A DNA stretch of 64,000 nt from Caulifigura coniformis. GTDB lineage: Bacteria; Planctomycetota; Planctomycetia; Planctomycetales; Planctomycetaceae. Below the pieces are notes generated by a model that saw only the letters and a program-made list of their open reading frames with translations, made no database searches and was not told the DNA's origin. The position numbers and the translations under genes are program-made. The stretch is taken from assembly GCF_007745175.1 (NCBI RefSeq), contig NZ_CP036271.1:310001-374000 (forward strand), read 5' to 3'. Positions 27,493-36,549 of this stretch are shown here, one piece after another. Within the stretch, counting starts at the first letter, position 1. Every line of letters begins with the position of its first letter.

Positions 27493-29205
27493 ATGTCCCG
27501 CGATTTTGACGAACTGCTCTCCGCTTACCTCGATGGCGAGGTGTCGCCCGAGGAGCGCGCGGCCGTCGAACGTCGGCTCGAACAATCTCCGGGCCTCCGG
27601 GAGACGCTCGATGAACTGTCCGAGGTCGGAGACCTGATCCGCGGTCTGCCCCGCGCCCGGGCTCCGGTCGACCTGCCGGAACGCGTCGTGGCAGCGATCG
27701 CTCCGAAGCCGCTTGTCCGGAACGTGGAAACGAAGCGGCGGCGACTGTTTGGAATGTGGCCCGTGATGGCGGCGGGATCGGTTCTCGCCGCCGGGGTGGC
27801 GATTGTCGTGCTGCTGCCCGGCGAGGTGGCGAAGGGGCGTCGCGTGGTGACGGGCGACGAACTGGTCAACTCCGGCGGGGTGCCGGAGGGTTTCGCCATC
27901 ACCCCGGCTCCGGTCGTACCGCCCGTGGAACTGGGGTTCACAACGCCCAACGGCCGGGGCGTCAACAGCGCGCACGTGCAATCGCTGACGGATTACGTCC
28001 AGAAGCTGGGGCGGGATCCTCTTCCGGGTGAAGTGCTCAGCACGCTGTACGGCAATGCCGGGCAGACCCAGGTGCTCAAATACACGGTCGTCGATACCCG
28101 CAAGATGGCGGGGACAATGAAGACGATCCTGACAGACAACAGTTTCGACATCGTCGTGACCGAAACACCTGCCTTGGCCGGTGGAACATCGGCGGCGACG
28201 AGCGGAGGCCGCCAGTTGGTTTATTACGTCGAAGGGACTCCCGAACAGATCGGGCAGACTCTCGATGCGATCGAAACACTCCCCGACTTCCGGGAGTTCC
28301 AGGACCTGGGGACGCTCGCGGTCGATTCTGAAGCAGAGTCCGCCAACTCCTTCGGAGCGCAGGCGGGGCTCGCTGCCTCGAAGCCCGCTGATGAGTCCGG
28401 CCTGCAGGAATCGTTCGGACGTCCTGTCGCGGCCCCGAAAAGCGAGGCGGCTGGTGCTGCTGCCGCTGGTCAGCTCTTCGCCGCGCCCGAGGACTTGTCA
28501 TCTGCGGCTGCAAAGAGCAGGTGGGCGGACAGGCAGGCTACGAACGAGTCCGAGAAGGACTTCAGCAAGCTTGCGGAATCGAAGCCCGCCTCGGATCCGA
28601 AGGAATTGCCGTCCGCGCCGCCAGCCCCGGCCGCGCCGTCCGAGCCCATGGTCACGACGTCCGAGCCAGTCGCCACGACTCCGGCCCTCACGACGCCGGA
28701 ATCCGCCCCGGCCCAGGTCTCGAACGGACGTGGTGTTTCGGCCCAGATCGATTCGCAGGCCGCGATGCCGATCGTCGAGACCATGCTCCGCAATCGGTCG
28801 CAGGGCAATGGTGTTCAGGGAAACAGTTTGAAGGGCAACGGCCTGCAGCGCGGGTTGGCCGGCCAGAACCAGACCTGGAACGTCCGCCGTTCGCGGAGCA
28901 ATGGGGTGGTTCAGGAAAACGCGGCGGGCAATGTGGCTGCCTCACCGCGAAACGAGGTCGAGCGATCGAACGAAGCCAAAAGCTCACTCGGAATCAGCTT
29001 GAAACAGCAGCAATCCGCGGCCGAGCCGGTGTCCCAGAATTTCGATGTCACCGATCAGGCGGCGATCGTCAATGCGCGAAACGGCGCCTCCCAGGAACAA
29101 CGGGTCCACGCCCTGATCATCCTGGAGCTCGCACCGGCTCAACCTGCCGTGGCGGTGCCTGCCGTTCCAGCCGCGCCGGCCGATAAGAAGAAGGCGAGCA
29201 ATTGA
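27493..29205 (+). CDS. Anti-sigma factor with long extracytoplasmic domain
   Basis: 570 residues. An N-terminal anti-sigma domain, FDELLSAYLDGEVSPEERAAVERRLEQSP (1-55), resembles RseA-type domains but lacks the HxxxCxxC zinc site. A membrane helix lies at about 88-109 (MWPVMAAGSVLAAGVAIVVLL). The outer part of 450 residues starts with a compact region (about 150-270, ending in LVYYVEGTPEQIGQTLDAIETLP) that looks folded. It then becomes Ala/Ser/Pro-rich and Gln/Asn/Gly-rich (NGVQGNSLKGNGLQ). A short conserved-looking end (VHALIILELAPAQ) follows. It probably binds the sigma factor encoded upstream and senses an envelope signal. Confidence 0.8.
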   Translation: MSRDFDELLSAYLDGEVSPEERAAVERRLEQSPGLRETLDELSEVGDLIRGLPRARAPVDLPERVVAAIAPKPLVRNVETKRRRLFGMWPVMAAGSVLAAGVAIVVLLPGEVAKGRRVVTGDELVNSGGVPEGFAITPAPVVPPVELGFTTPNGRGVNSAHVQSLTDYVQKLGRDPLPGEVLSTLYGNAGQTQVLKYTVVDTRKMAGTMKTILTDNSFDIVVTETPALAGGTSAATSGGRQLVYYVEGTPEQIGQTLDAIETLPDFREFQDLGTLAVDSEAESANSFGAQAGLAASKPADESGLQESFGRPVAAPKSEAAGAAAAGQLFAAPEDLSSAAAKSRWADRQATNESEKDFSKLAESKPASDPKELPSAPPAPAAPSEPMVTTSEPVATTPALTTPESAPAQVSNGRGVSAQIDSQAAMPIVETMLRNRSQGNGVQGNSLKGNGLQRGLAGQNQTWNVRRSRSNGVVQENAAGNVAASPRNEVERSNEAKSSLGISLKQQQSAAEPVSQNFDVTDQAAIVNARNGASQEQRVHALIILELAPAQPAVAVPAVPAAPADKKKASN

Positions 29206-29248
29206 AACCTCGCGGGAATCCGGGCAATCTGTCGATGCACAGCGCCGC

Positions 29249-30217
29249 ATGATGTCGACAGCCAGCAGCGCGGGCGACCCGACGAAGCCTGTGAGAAGCG
29301 GGCGCCGGCGGGTGATTCTGCTCTTAGTCCTCTGTTTGCAGCCGATCCTCTTGTTCGTCGCGTTCCAGCGAAGGCTGATTTACCACCCACTCCGCGAAAC
29401 TCCCGATCCGCAGCGCGCGATGGTCGCCCTGCGTGCACGGATCTTTTCCGTGCACGCCACCACCGACGACGGCCTGACGCTCAACGGCTGGGCAATTCCC
29501 GCCCCGGGCGACGGCGAGTCGGATCTGACGGCCCTCGTGTCCGATGTCCGGCCGGTCTGCCTGTGGTTCAATGGCAACGCCGGGCACCGTGCGCATCGTC
29601 TGCCACAGATCTCGCTCATTCACAAGCGGAACGCCCACGCGATCATTTTCGACTACCGGGGATACGCCGAGAACCCGGGCAGGCCCTCGGAAGAGGGGCT
29701 GGCCCGCGATGCCCGGGCCGCCTGGCGTTTCGTCCGGGAGGAACTCAAGGTTCCCGCCGGGCGGATCGTTGTCTGCGGGGAGTCTCTCGGCGGCGGAGTG
29801 GCCACGCGACTGGCGGCCGATCTGTGTGCCGAAGGAACGCCGCCTGCGGGCCTGTTCCTGCAGGCGACCTTCTCATCGCTCGTCGACGCGGGGGCTTACC
29901 ACTATCCCTACCTGCCGGTGCGGTGGGTGCTTCGCGACCGCTTCGACTCGCTCTCGCGCATCCCGGATGTGACCTGTCCGATCGCCGCCGTTCATGGCCG
30001 TCAGGACAGGATCGTCCCCTTCCAGCAGGGGAAGACGCTGTTCGCCGCCGCACCTGCGGCATCCAAATCGGGTGTCCCCAGGTCATTCACGGAACTCCCC
30101 GAGGCGGGACACAACGACATCATGGATCCTGCCGCGGGCGCGATCGGTTTGTGGACCGAGTCCCTGAGCGGACTTCTCGACCGGGTCGCTGTCCCGGTTG
30201 AGCCGGCTGCCCGGTGA
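29249..30217 (+). CDS. Membrane-anchored alpha/beta hydrolase (Bem46/ABHD-like)
   Basis: 322 residues. One N-terminal membrane helix (VILLLVLCLQPILLFVAF), then an alpha/beta hydrolase. The oxyanion strand is CLWFNGNAGHR, the second marker IIFDYRGYAENPGRPSEEGL, the nucleophile Ser in GESLGGGVA, the acid in HGRQDRIVP and the His in EAGHNDI. All three catalytic residues are present, so an active esterase, lipase or acyltransferase is likely; the substrate is open. The start may be either of two adjacent ATGs (29249, 29252). It is 44 bases after the anti-sigma gene. Confidence 0.82.
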   Translation: MMSTASSAGDPTKPVRSGRRRVILLLVLCLQPILLFVAFQRRLIYHPLRETPDPQRAMVALRARIFSVHATTDDGLTLNGWAIPAPGDGESDLTALVSDVRPVCLWFNGNAGHRAHRLPQISLIHKRNAHAIIFDYRGYAENPGRPSEEGLARDARAAWRFVREELKVPAGRIVVCGESLGGGVATRLAADLCAEGTPPAGLFLQATFSSLVDAGAYHYPYLPVRWVLRDRFDSLSRIPDVTCPIAAVHGRQDRIVPFQQGKTLFAAAPAASKSGVPRSFTELPEAGHNDIMDPAAGAIGLWTESLSGLLDRVAVPVEPAAR

Positions 30218-30233
30218 TGCGACCATCCGCCGC

Positions 30234-31190
30234 ATGCGCTGTCTGCTCCTGACTTTTGACTGCCTCCCCCGCCGCTGGATCGGCTGCTACGGCAGCCTCG
30301 ATTCGACCACCCGCGGCTTCGACCGGCTCGCCGCCGTCGGAACGATCTTCGACAATGCGATCTCGCCCGATGTCCGGCCCGCCGCCGCGGCCATCGCCGG
30401 ATTCCATCTCGCCGGGCCGGGGCAGATTCTCGCTGGCGTTCAATCCGTTCCGTTCTCTTCGCAGTTCTTTCCTGCTTCTGAAGAGTCCTCCGGCAGATCG
30501 AAGGCCCACAAGCGGAGCCGGAGCCGGCTGACACAGACCCTCCACCAGGCGTCCAGCTGGATGCGCGAACAGAACGGCCCGTGCCTCGCGTGGGTGAGGC
30601 ATCCAGGACTCCGTCTTGCGCCGGAACCGCTGTCGGCCGCGGCTGACGTCGAGACCGTGCTCGAGCAACAGGCGGTCATCGATGAAGAACTCGATGCGTT
30701 CCTGGATGAATGGCTCGACTGCGCCGACGAGCGCTGGACGTTTCTTCTGACGTCAGGTCGAGGCGTCCTCCGGACACGGCCGACGATCCGCCGCCGGGCC
30801 GAACAGACTCCTTCCATCTCGGACGACCTCGCCCGCGTTCCGCTTCTTGCGCTCGAAGGTCGCGGGGTCGGATTTGGCCGCAGGCGACTCGACCTCCTGC
30901 CGACGACGGCTGTCGCCGCATCAATCGTTTCCGGAGAAGCGGGTGACTCAACCGGCCTTGTCGCGCGACTCGAGACGCTGCCCGGCGTCGAGTCGGTCTG
31001 CATCCAGGCGGACGAACGCGCCGTCGCGATCCGATCAGCAGACTGGCTGTTTGTTCGCTCGATCGCGCCCGACCGCGAGGCCGGCGATGGCCAGCTCTAT
31101 CGCAAGCCGGAAGACGCCTGCGACGTGTTCGACGTGCGGTCGACCCAGGCCGATGAGGCTGTCAGGCTGGACTCGCTGATCGAAGCGTGA
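30234..31190 (+). CDS. Degenerate sulfatase/alkaline-phosphatase-superfamily protein
   Basis: 318 residues. The N-terminus CLLLTFDCLPRRWIGCYG, followed by TRGFDRLAAVGTIFDNAISP, reads like the opening strand of sulfatases, in which the first Asp binds the metal. But the place where sulfatases carry the modified Cys/Ser (CxPSR) reads SPDVRPAAAAIAG, with no Cys, Ser or Thr nucleophile. Later metal ligands are not visible and the protein is shorter than family members. It is probably a non-catalytic member. It starts 17 bases after the alpha/beta hydrolase stop and its last 29 bases overlap the metallophosphoesterase gene on the other strand. Confidence 0.6.
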   Translation: MRCLLLTFDCLPRRWIGCYGSLDSTTRGFDRLAAVGTIFDNAISPDVRPAAAAIAGFHLAGPGQILAGVQSVPFSSQFFPASEESSGRSKAHKRSRSRLTQTLHQASSWMREQNGPCLAWVRHPGLRLAPEPLSAAADVETVLEQQAVIDEELDAFLDEWLDCADERWTFLLTSGRGVLRTRPTIRRRAEQTPSISDDLARVPLLALEGRGVGFGRRRLDLLPTTAVAASIVSGEAGDSTGLVARLETLPGVESVCIQADERAVAIRSADWLFVRSIAPDREAGDGQLYRKPEDACDVFDVRSTQADEAVRLDSLIEA

Positions 31191-32091
31191 AGAGGGTGAT
31201 CTCGGGCCGGACATTGAAGCGGACGCGGCGCAGGTAACCTAGGGCTCGGTTGATATACAGCCGCCGCTCCCCGCCGACATAGAACTCCCCGGACGTATAC
31301 CGCTTGTTGATGACGGGGAGAATCGGGGGACCGTAGAAGGGAAGACTCACCTGCCCGCCGTGCGTGTGTCCGGACAGAATCCAGCCACCGTAGTCCTCCT
31401 CGGGCCGGCGTCCGCGCCAGATGCTCCGGTCGCAGGCATCCGGGTTATGGCAGAGAATGACATGGGGCCTGTCGTCGCGGACCACCCCGGCCGCCAGTCC
31501 GTCCCGCCAGAACGGACCGAGTAGCTCCTCGAGCCCGGCGATCCTGAGACCGTCGACGTCGACGCTGCTGTTCCGCAGCACGGTCAGTCCCGCCTCCCGC
31601 TGCACAGCCGCGGTCGACTCACCCACCCCCATGTGAGACCAGCCGGGCCCGTAATCATGGTTGCCGAGGATCGAGAGCGTCGCCCGTTTGCCTCTGGGAA
31701 AGTGCTCGAGGATTCGGGCGGCCTTCGGCAGTCCGGAAGGAGCGTCCTGAATCAGGTCGCCCGTCTGCACCACGATGTCCGGCTCGAGCGCCGCCGCTTT
31801 CTGCAATGCTCCGATCAGGTAACCGTCGTCCACGATCGAACCGATGTGGAGGTCGCTCAGCTGGAGCAGGGTCTTGCCTTCCAGACCGGCAGGAAGTCCG
31901 GCAATCGGCATTTCGCGTCGGACGATCTCGACCCAGTGAGGCTCGAAGCGGAACACGTAGCCGCCAAACCCGGCGGCGCCCGCGGCCACACTGCCGGCGG
32001 CGGCCGCCAGCCACTGCCGCCGCGACCAGGGACGCCGCGCACGCCCGCGAATAACGTCCGTTTCGTCGCGAGTTTCCGGTCCATCGTTCAT
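31162..32091 (-). CDS. Tat-exported metallophosphoesterase (YkuE-like)
   Basis: 309 residues. A twin-arginine signal (SRRQWLAAAAGSVAAGAAGFGGYVF) leads into a complete calcineurin-like fold. Motifs: LQLSDLHIG, QTGDLIQD, ILGNHDYG, ILCHNPD and SGHTHGGQ. All metal ligands are intact. YkuE of Bacillus subtilis is a Tat-exported phosphodiesterase active on wall components or UDP-sugar lipids; a similar phosphohydrolase role in the periplasm is likely. It starts 13 bases after the dehydrogenase stop, so the two form an operon. The 3' end overlaps the convergent sulfatase-like gene. Confidence 0.87.
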   Translation of the reverse strand: MNDGPETRDETDVIRGRARRPWSRRQWLAAAAGSVAAGAAGFGGYVFRFEPHWVEIVRREMPIAGLPAGLEGKTLLQLSDLHIGSIVDDGYLIGALQKAAALEPDIVVQTGDLIQDAPSGLPKAARILEHFPRGKRATLSILGNHDYGPGWSHMGVGESTAAVQREAGLTVLRNSSVDVDGLRIAGLEELLGPFWRDGLAAGVVRDDRPHVILCHNPDACDRSIWRGRRPEEDYGGWILSGHTHGGQVSLPFYGPPILPVINKRYTSGEFYVGGERRLYINRALGYLRRVRFNVRPEITLFTLRSASPA

Positions 32092-32104
32092 GGCGCCGCG
32101 CTCC

Positions 32105-33121
32105 TTATCGCGTGCGGTCGTAGATTGCTTTGTCGACAACATTCAGCGGCGGTTCGCCCCGGCTGAACCGGCGGACGTTCTCCAGCAGCGTCGCCAGGTG
32201 CCGCTCCGGAATCTTCACCGAACAGGCAGCGACGTGCGGCGTGAGGATGACGTTCGGCATCCGCCAGAGGGGATGATCCTTGGGAAGCGGTTCGACCTCG
32301 AACACATCGAGCGCGGCGCCCGCGATCAACTTGTTGTCGAGGGCGGCGACCAGGTCGTCGAGGGAGACGATCGCCCCCCGCCCGATGTTGATGAGCACCG
32401 CGTCCGGCCGCATCTGCTCGAACTGGGGCATCCGGAACATCTGCTCGGTCGCGGGAGTCTGCGGAGCGGCGATCACGACGAAGTCGCTGTGCGCGAGGAG
32501 GTCGGGCAGTCGGTCGACGGGCCAGACTTCCTCCAGCACACCGGGAATCCGCCGTGACTCCGAATCGACGCCGCAGATCCGCATCTCGAAAGCAGACGCC
32601 CTCCGGCAGATCTCCGCTCCGATCGCACCGACGCCGACAACGCCCAGCGTGCAATCGGCCAGCCGCTTGTGGAGCCGGTCCATTCCGCTGACATAGGCGG
32701 GCCCCATCGCGAACGGCTGCCGCTCATCCTCGCCGCCCACCGGCGCCCACAGTCCGTGCGGCTGCTGACGGATGTAGGTGTGCAGATGCCGGACGAAGCA
32801 GAGCATCATTCCGAGGACATGGTCGGCAATGACGTCCGAGAACAGCCCCCGCATGTTCGACAGCGTCGCCGGATGCTCGATCAGCTCCGGGAACATGTAG
32901 TGTTCGAGACTCGCCGTCGGCGACTGGATCCACGTCAGGTTCTTCGCCGCGGCCAGCAGCCCGGGAGTGATCTTCCCGAAGAAGGCCTCGGCGTCCGCGA
33001 TTTCCACGAACGCTTCTTCGATGCTCGCGGCGTTGATCACCTCAACAGGCGCTGCGGCCTCGCGAAGCGGTTCCAGACGGGCTTCTTCGATCGGCGGATA
33101 GCAGACAAGTTTTCGCGACAT
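32105..33121 (-). CDS. D-2-hydroxyacid dehydrogenase
   Basis: 338 residues. NAD-dependent oxidoreductase of the phosphoglycerate/glyoxylate reductase family. The Rossmann motif is LGVVGVGAIGAEI, followed by an Asp at the end of strand two. The catalytic Arg lies in NIGRGAIV, the Glu in DVFEVEPLP, and the His in LTPHVAAC. The substrate domain begins at the ATG at 33121; an in-frame upstream part without family similarity was left out. The reaction may be reduction of glyoxylate, hydroxypyruvate or a similar keto acid. It is followed at once by the metallophosphoesterase gene. Confidence 0.87.
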   Translation of the reverse strand: MSRKLVCYPPIEEARLEPLREAAAPVEVINAASIEEAFVEIADAEAFFGKITPGLLAAAKNLTWIQSPTASLEHYMFPELIEHPATLSNMRGLFSDVIADHVLGMMLCFVRHLHTYIRQQPHGLWAPVGGEDERQPFAMGPAYVSGMDRLHKRLADCTLGVVGVGAIGAEICRRASAFEMRICGVDSESRRIPGVLEEVWPVDRLPDLLAHSDFVVIAAPQTPATEQMFRMPQFEQMRPDAVLINIGRGAIVSLDDLVAALDNKLIAGAALDVFEVEPLPKDHPLWRMPNVILTPHVAACSVKIPERHLATLLENVRRFSRGEPPLNVVDKAIYDRTR

Positions 33122-33246
33122 ACCCGCACTGTGCGCCCCCCTGCGGCTCACTGCAACCGAAGGGGATTGGTCCGTGAAGAAAAGGTTCACCACGGAGACA
33201 TCCATGAGGAAATCTCCGTGGACTGAACCTTTTCATCTTCACGAAC

Positions 33247-35730
33247 TCAGTGGTTGAACAGAAACTCCCGGCTGCTGAGGATCGCCCAGAAGAGATCTTC
33301 CACCACCTCGCGGCGATCCGCCTCGCTGGCGGCGTCGAGCGTTTCCAAGAGTGGCGTTTTCTCCGCCTCGGTCGGCTTGCGGGAGAAGGCCAGCAGGTAG
33401 GCCCGCTCGATCAACTCGGCGTTGGAGAGCTTCGCGTCCAGCAGTTCGCTGACCCGCCCCTTCGCGTCTTTCAGCTTGGCGTTCACGGTGTCGCCGTTCG
33501 CGATGTGCAGCACCTGCACCATCGTCGGCTCGTCCGATCGCTCGCATTCGCACGTCACACGCCGCTGGTTCCGGCCGAACGTCTGCAGGAAGTACGAATC
33601 GACGGCCGAGTCGTACAGCTGGATCGCCCGCGTCCCCGCGGGATAGAAGTCGGTCTTCTGCTTGTCGGCTCCCAGGAACGCGACGTTGGTGAATTCGGAC
33701 GGCTTCTCCGTCACCTGGCAGATCGCGTCATGCAGCACTTCCGCCGACAGCCGCTTCGGGTAATAGCGTGAGTAAAACCGCTGTTCGGCGCTGTTCCCCG
33801 GCAGCGGCACGGCCGAACGCTGGTAGGCGTTCGAGAGCAGAATCGCCCGCATCAGCGTCTTCAGATTGAAGTGGTTGTCGACGACCGACTGCGCGGCCGC
33901 GGAGAGCAGCTCTTCGTTGCTGGCGGGATTGGAGACCCGCATGTCGTCGATCGGCATCACGAGCCCCACACCGAAGAAGTTGGCCCACACCCGGTTCGTC
34001 ACCGACCGCGCGAAGTAGGGGTTCTCGGCCGACGTCATCCATTCCGCCAGCTTGATCCGGCGATCCGCCTCGTCTTCGAAGGGAATCGACGCGCTGTCGA
34101 GCGGAGTCGGCGGCTGAGGCTTGCCGGTCCGCGGCTGGACCAGTTCTCCCGAAGTGGAGACATACAGCGTGCGCAGCCCGTCGCCGCTTCGCGCCTCGCC
34201 TCCCCAGCCCTTGGCCTTCACGCGCGAGAACAGGCTCGCCATGCCGTAGTACTGGTCGTTGGTCCATTTCTCGAGCGGATGGTTGTGGCACTTCGCGCAG
34301 CCGATCGACAGTCCGAGGAACGCCTGGCAGGCGTTCTCGGTCATGTCTTCCGGGCTTTGCTGCAGCGCATAGAAGTTGGTTGCCCCGTTCTCCAGGCTGT
34401 CCCCCGTCGCCGTCAGCACCTGGCGAACCGTTTCATCCCACGGGGTGTTCTTCTCGACCCGTTCGCGAAGCCACATGTAGTACGCCTTCACGGCCGCCGG
34501 CCGCAGGCGCGTCCCGTTGATCGTCAGAACGTCCGACCATTTGTAAGTCCAGTAGTCGACGTACTCCTTCCGGGCCAGCAGCGAGTCGACGAGCTTCTCG
34601 CGCTTGTCGGGCGACGTGTCCGCGAGAAAGGCGTTGGTCTCCTCCAGCGTCGGCAGCGTGCCGATGGTGTCGAGGCTGGCCCGGCGAAGGAACGTCCCGT
34701 CGTCGCACAGCGGAGACCCCGGAAGATTCAGCCGGACAAGCTGCCGGTCGACCAGTTCATCGATGAAATTCTTCGGGGCGACCTGAGAACCGGCCACGAA
34801 GTCCCCGGCCGGGTAGGGTACGGTGATGTTTCCAATAGCAATCTTCTGCGAGTACCAGGCGCTGATCGCCCCTTCCCCCGACCCCATCACGCTCGCCAGG
34901 CCGTGATCGTCGACGCGGGCAACCGCGTCGTTGGTCGAAGTCCACTTCACCCACGGCGTGACGTCACGGACTTCTCCATTCGTGAAATGCGCCCGCACCA
35001 GCATCTGCTGCGTGGCGCCCACCTTCTGCCGCGACCGCTCCGGCAGAATCTCCAGGTGATCGACCTGCGGATCGTCTTCGGACGGCGCGGCTGCACCATG
35101 TGCGACCCATTCCGACATGATCCGGTATTCCGGAGAGTCGACTTCAAACCGCACGCCCCCTTTGTGCGCCAATGCCCCGGTCGGCTTGGCCAGGATCAGG
35201 CTCCGCCCCGGATCGGCCAGTTCGATCCGCCGGCCGCGATCCTGCTGCGTCATCGTGAAATAATCGCTGGCCGGGTCGTACCCCCGCAGCGACAGCCGGA
35301 ACCCGCCCTTGCCGGCCAGCGCCCCGTGGCAGGCCCCCATGTTGCAGCTCGACTTGGCAAGAATCGGCAGCACGTCGTTGCGGAACGTCCACTCGTGAGG
35401 CGTGTCGAATCCGGTGACCACCACTTCGGCCGTGACCTTCTGACCGCCATGCTCGGCCGTGATCACGGCCCGGCCGTTCCCCTTCGGAGTCACGACGCCC
35501 TCTTGGCACTCGGCCACGGCCACATCGCTGGTCGACCACGTGACGTTCTCGATGACCTGGCCCGCCGTTTCATGGCCGGAGACCGTCTGAACGAGCAGCC
35601 GGCCGGGATGAACCGGCCCACGCAGTTCCAGTCGCGCCGGAACGACGGCCAGTGCACTTTCAGCGGCCGACACGCGGCAAACCGGCGCGAGCAGGAGGAG
35701 GACAATCAGGAGCGCAAAGCGAGGCTGCAT
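33247..35730 (-). CDS. DUF1549/DUF1553 protein with two haem c motifs
   Basis: 827 residues. A signal peptide is followed by an Ig-like BIG2 domain (about 30-105). Next comes a haem-type segment CNMGACH (Cys129, Cys134-His135), which has four residues between cysteines. A second BIG-like region precedes DUF1549 (about 320-520, with CAKCH at 478-482), and DUF1553 fills the C-terminus (about 560-815). This architecture is a planctomycete trademark; such genes sit by the dozen in their genomes, often with DUF1501 partners, but no DUF1501 gene is near. The family has been linked to breakdown of complex carbohydrates, with electron transfer inferred; the reaction is unknown. The last residues FWAILSSREFLFNH are conserved in the second copy at 49360. 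Confidence 0.88.
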   Translation of the reverse strand: MQPRFALLIVLLLLAPVCRVSAAESALAVVPARLELRGPVHPGRLLVQTVSGHETAGQVIENVTWSTSDVAVAECQEGVVTPKGNGRAVITAEHGGQKVTAEVVVTGFDTPHEWTFRNDVLPILAKSSCNMGACHGALAGKGGFRLSLRGYDPASDYFTMTQQDRGRRIELADPGRSLILAKPTGALAHKGGVRFEVDSPEYRIMSEWVAHGAAAPSEDDPQVDHLEILPERSRQKVGATQQMLVRAHFTNGEVRDVTPWVKWTSTNDAVARVDDHGLASVMGSGEGAISAWYSQKIAIGNITVPYPAGDFVAGSQVAPKNFIDELVDRQLVRLNLPGSPLCDDGTFLRRASLDTIGTLPTLEETNAFLADTSPDKREKLVDSLLARKEYVDYWTYKWSDVLTINGTRLRPAAVKAYYMWLRERVEKNTPWDETVRQVLTATGDSLENGATNFYALQQSPEDMTENACQAFLGLSIGCAKCHNHPLEKWTNDQYYGMASLFSRVKAKGWGGEARSGDGLRTLYVSTSGELVQPRTGKPQPPTPLDSASIPFEDEADRRIKLAEWMTSAENPYFARSVTNRVWANFFGVGLVMPIDDMRVSNPASNEELLSAAAQSVVDNHFNLKTLMRAILLSNAYQRSAVPLPGNSAEQRFYSRYYPKRLSAEVLHDAICQVTEKPSEFTNVAFLGADKQKTDFYPAGTRAIQLYDSAVDSYFLQTFGRNQRRVTCECERSDEPTMVQVLHIANGDTVNAKLKDAKGRVSELLDAKLSNAELIERAYLLAFSRKPTEAEKTPLLETLDAASEADRREVVEDLFWAILSSREFLFNH

Positions 35731-36147
35731 GACGGAAACCTGAAGCAGTCACGAAGCGGCACGCCCCCCAAAAAGGGATGCGGCCGGGCGGCAATGAGCG
35801 GACGACAGCAGAAACTCGCCCGGGTGTCCTCACACCGCACTCCAGCCCCGTCAGTATCCGGCCAAACCCAAGGAGGAGCAATAGCCACGCCCCAATCCCC
35901 AACCTGCCAATCGACTCCCGAGCCCACCCGCGCAACCACCCCCGTCATGATGGAGGACCGCATGAACACAACCGCCGTCAACCTGTCGTCACACACCCCG
36001 GCCCGGTCGGCTCCAACGACCCCATGTCCGCACCACCCACGCTCTCCCGATCCCTCCGCTAAACTTCAGCGGGAAAGAGGGCGAGAAGTACAGGACCACC
36101 CACACACGCGCCCTCCTCGCTCCCCGGCGTCAAATACCTCCGCAAAT
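35731..36147. other. Gene-free stretch upstream of the cupin
   Basis: About 420 bases. AAGGAGGAG (35869-35877) and TGGAGG (35951-35956) look like ribosome binding sites. The latter stands before an ATG at 35962 that is in frame with the cupin at 36184, but the Pro/Arg-rich reading between does not look like protein. No other feature seen. Confidence 0.4.
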
Positions 36148-36172
36148 CCCCCCGCCCCCCGCCCCCCGCCCC
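36148..36172 (-). promoter_or_regulatory. G-quadruplex-prone C-tract
   Basis: On the plus strand three runs of six C and one of four C are separated by single G bases. The minus strand therefore carries four G-runs able to form a quadruplex, 11 bases before the cupin ATG. Confidence 0.4.
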
Positions 36173-36183
36173 AGACAGCCTCC

Positions 36184-36549
36184 ATGTCCCACAGTCCCGC
36201 GCAGGCCGGCTTCGAGTTCGCCGACTTCAACACCATCCCCGGTGTGCCGTGCCCCTGTGGAACCGCCCGCCGAGCGTTCGCGGACGTCGCCGATTTTCCC
36301 GGCACGATCCATCTCACGACGATCTCGACCGAGGCGCAGACCCACTACCACAAGCGGCTGACCGAGACCTACGTCATCCTCGAATGCGGCCCGGAGGCGG
36401 CCCTGGAACTGGATGGAAAACGGGTCGCCGTCCAACCGGGCGTTTCCGTGATGATCCGTCCGGGGACGAGGCATCGGGCCGTCGGCGAAATGCAGGTGCT
36501 CATCGTCTGCCTGCCGAAGTTCGATCCGGCAGACGAATGGTTCGACTGA
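36184..36549 (+). CDS. Cupin domain protein
   Basis: 121 residues, a single small beta-barrel. The metal site is the first cupin motif, THYHKRLTETYVIL (His-x-His-x4-Glu), with the later His in GTRHRAVGE. The N-terminus contains CPCG, unusual for cupins. The function could be a small dioxygenase, isomerase or sugar/acid binding protein. The ATG at 36184 starts at the family boundary; no ribosome binding site is near it. An upstream ATG at 35962 with TGGAGG would add 74 low-complexity residues. Confidence 0.75.
   Translation: MSHSPAQAGFEFADFNTIPGVPCPCGTARRAFADVADFPGTIHLTTISTEAQTHYHKRLTETYVILECGPEAALELDGKRVAVQPGVSVMIRPGTRHRAVGEMQVLIVCLPKFDPADEWFD

Noticed and set aside
33871-36183. Long plus-strand extension ahead of the cupin
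   Set aside because: Most is antisense to the DUF1549/1553 gene and the remainder is Pro/Arg-rich; only the last 121 codons match a family.
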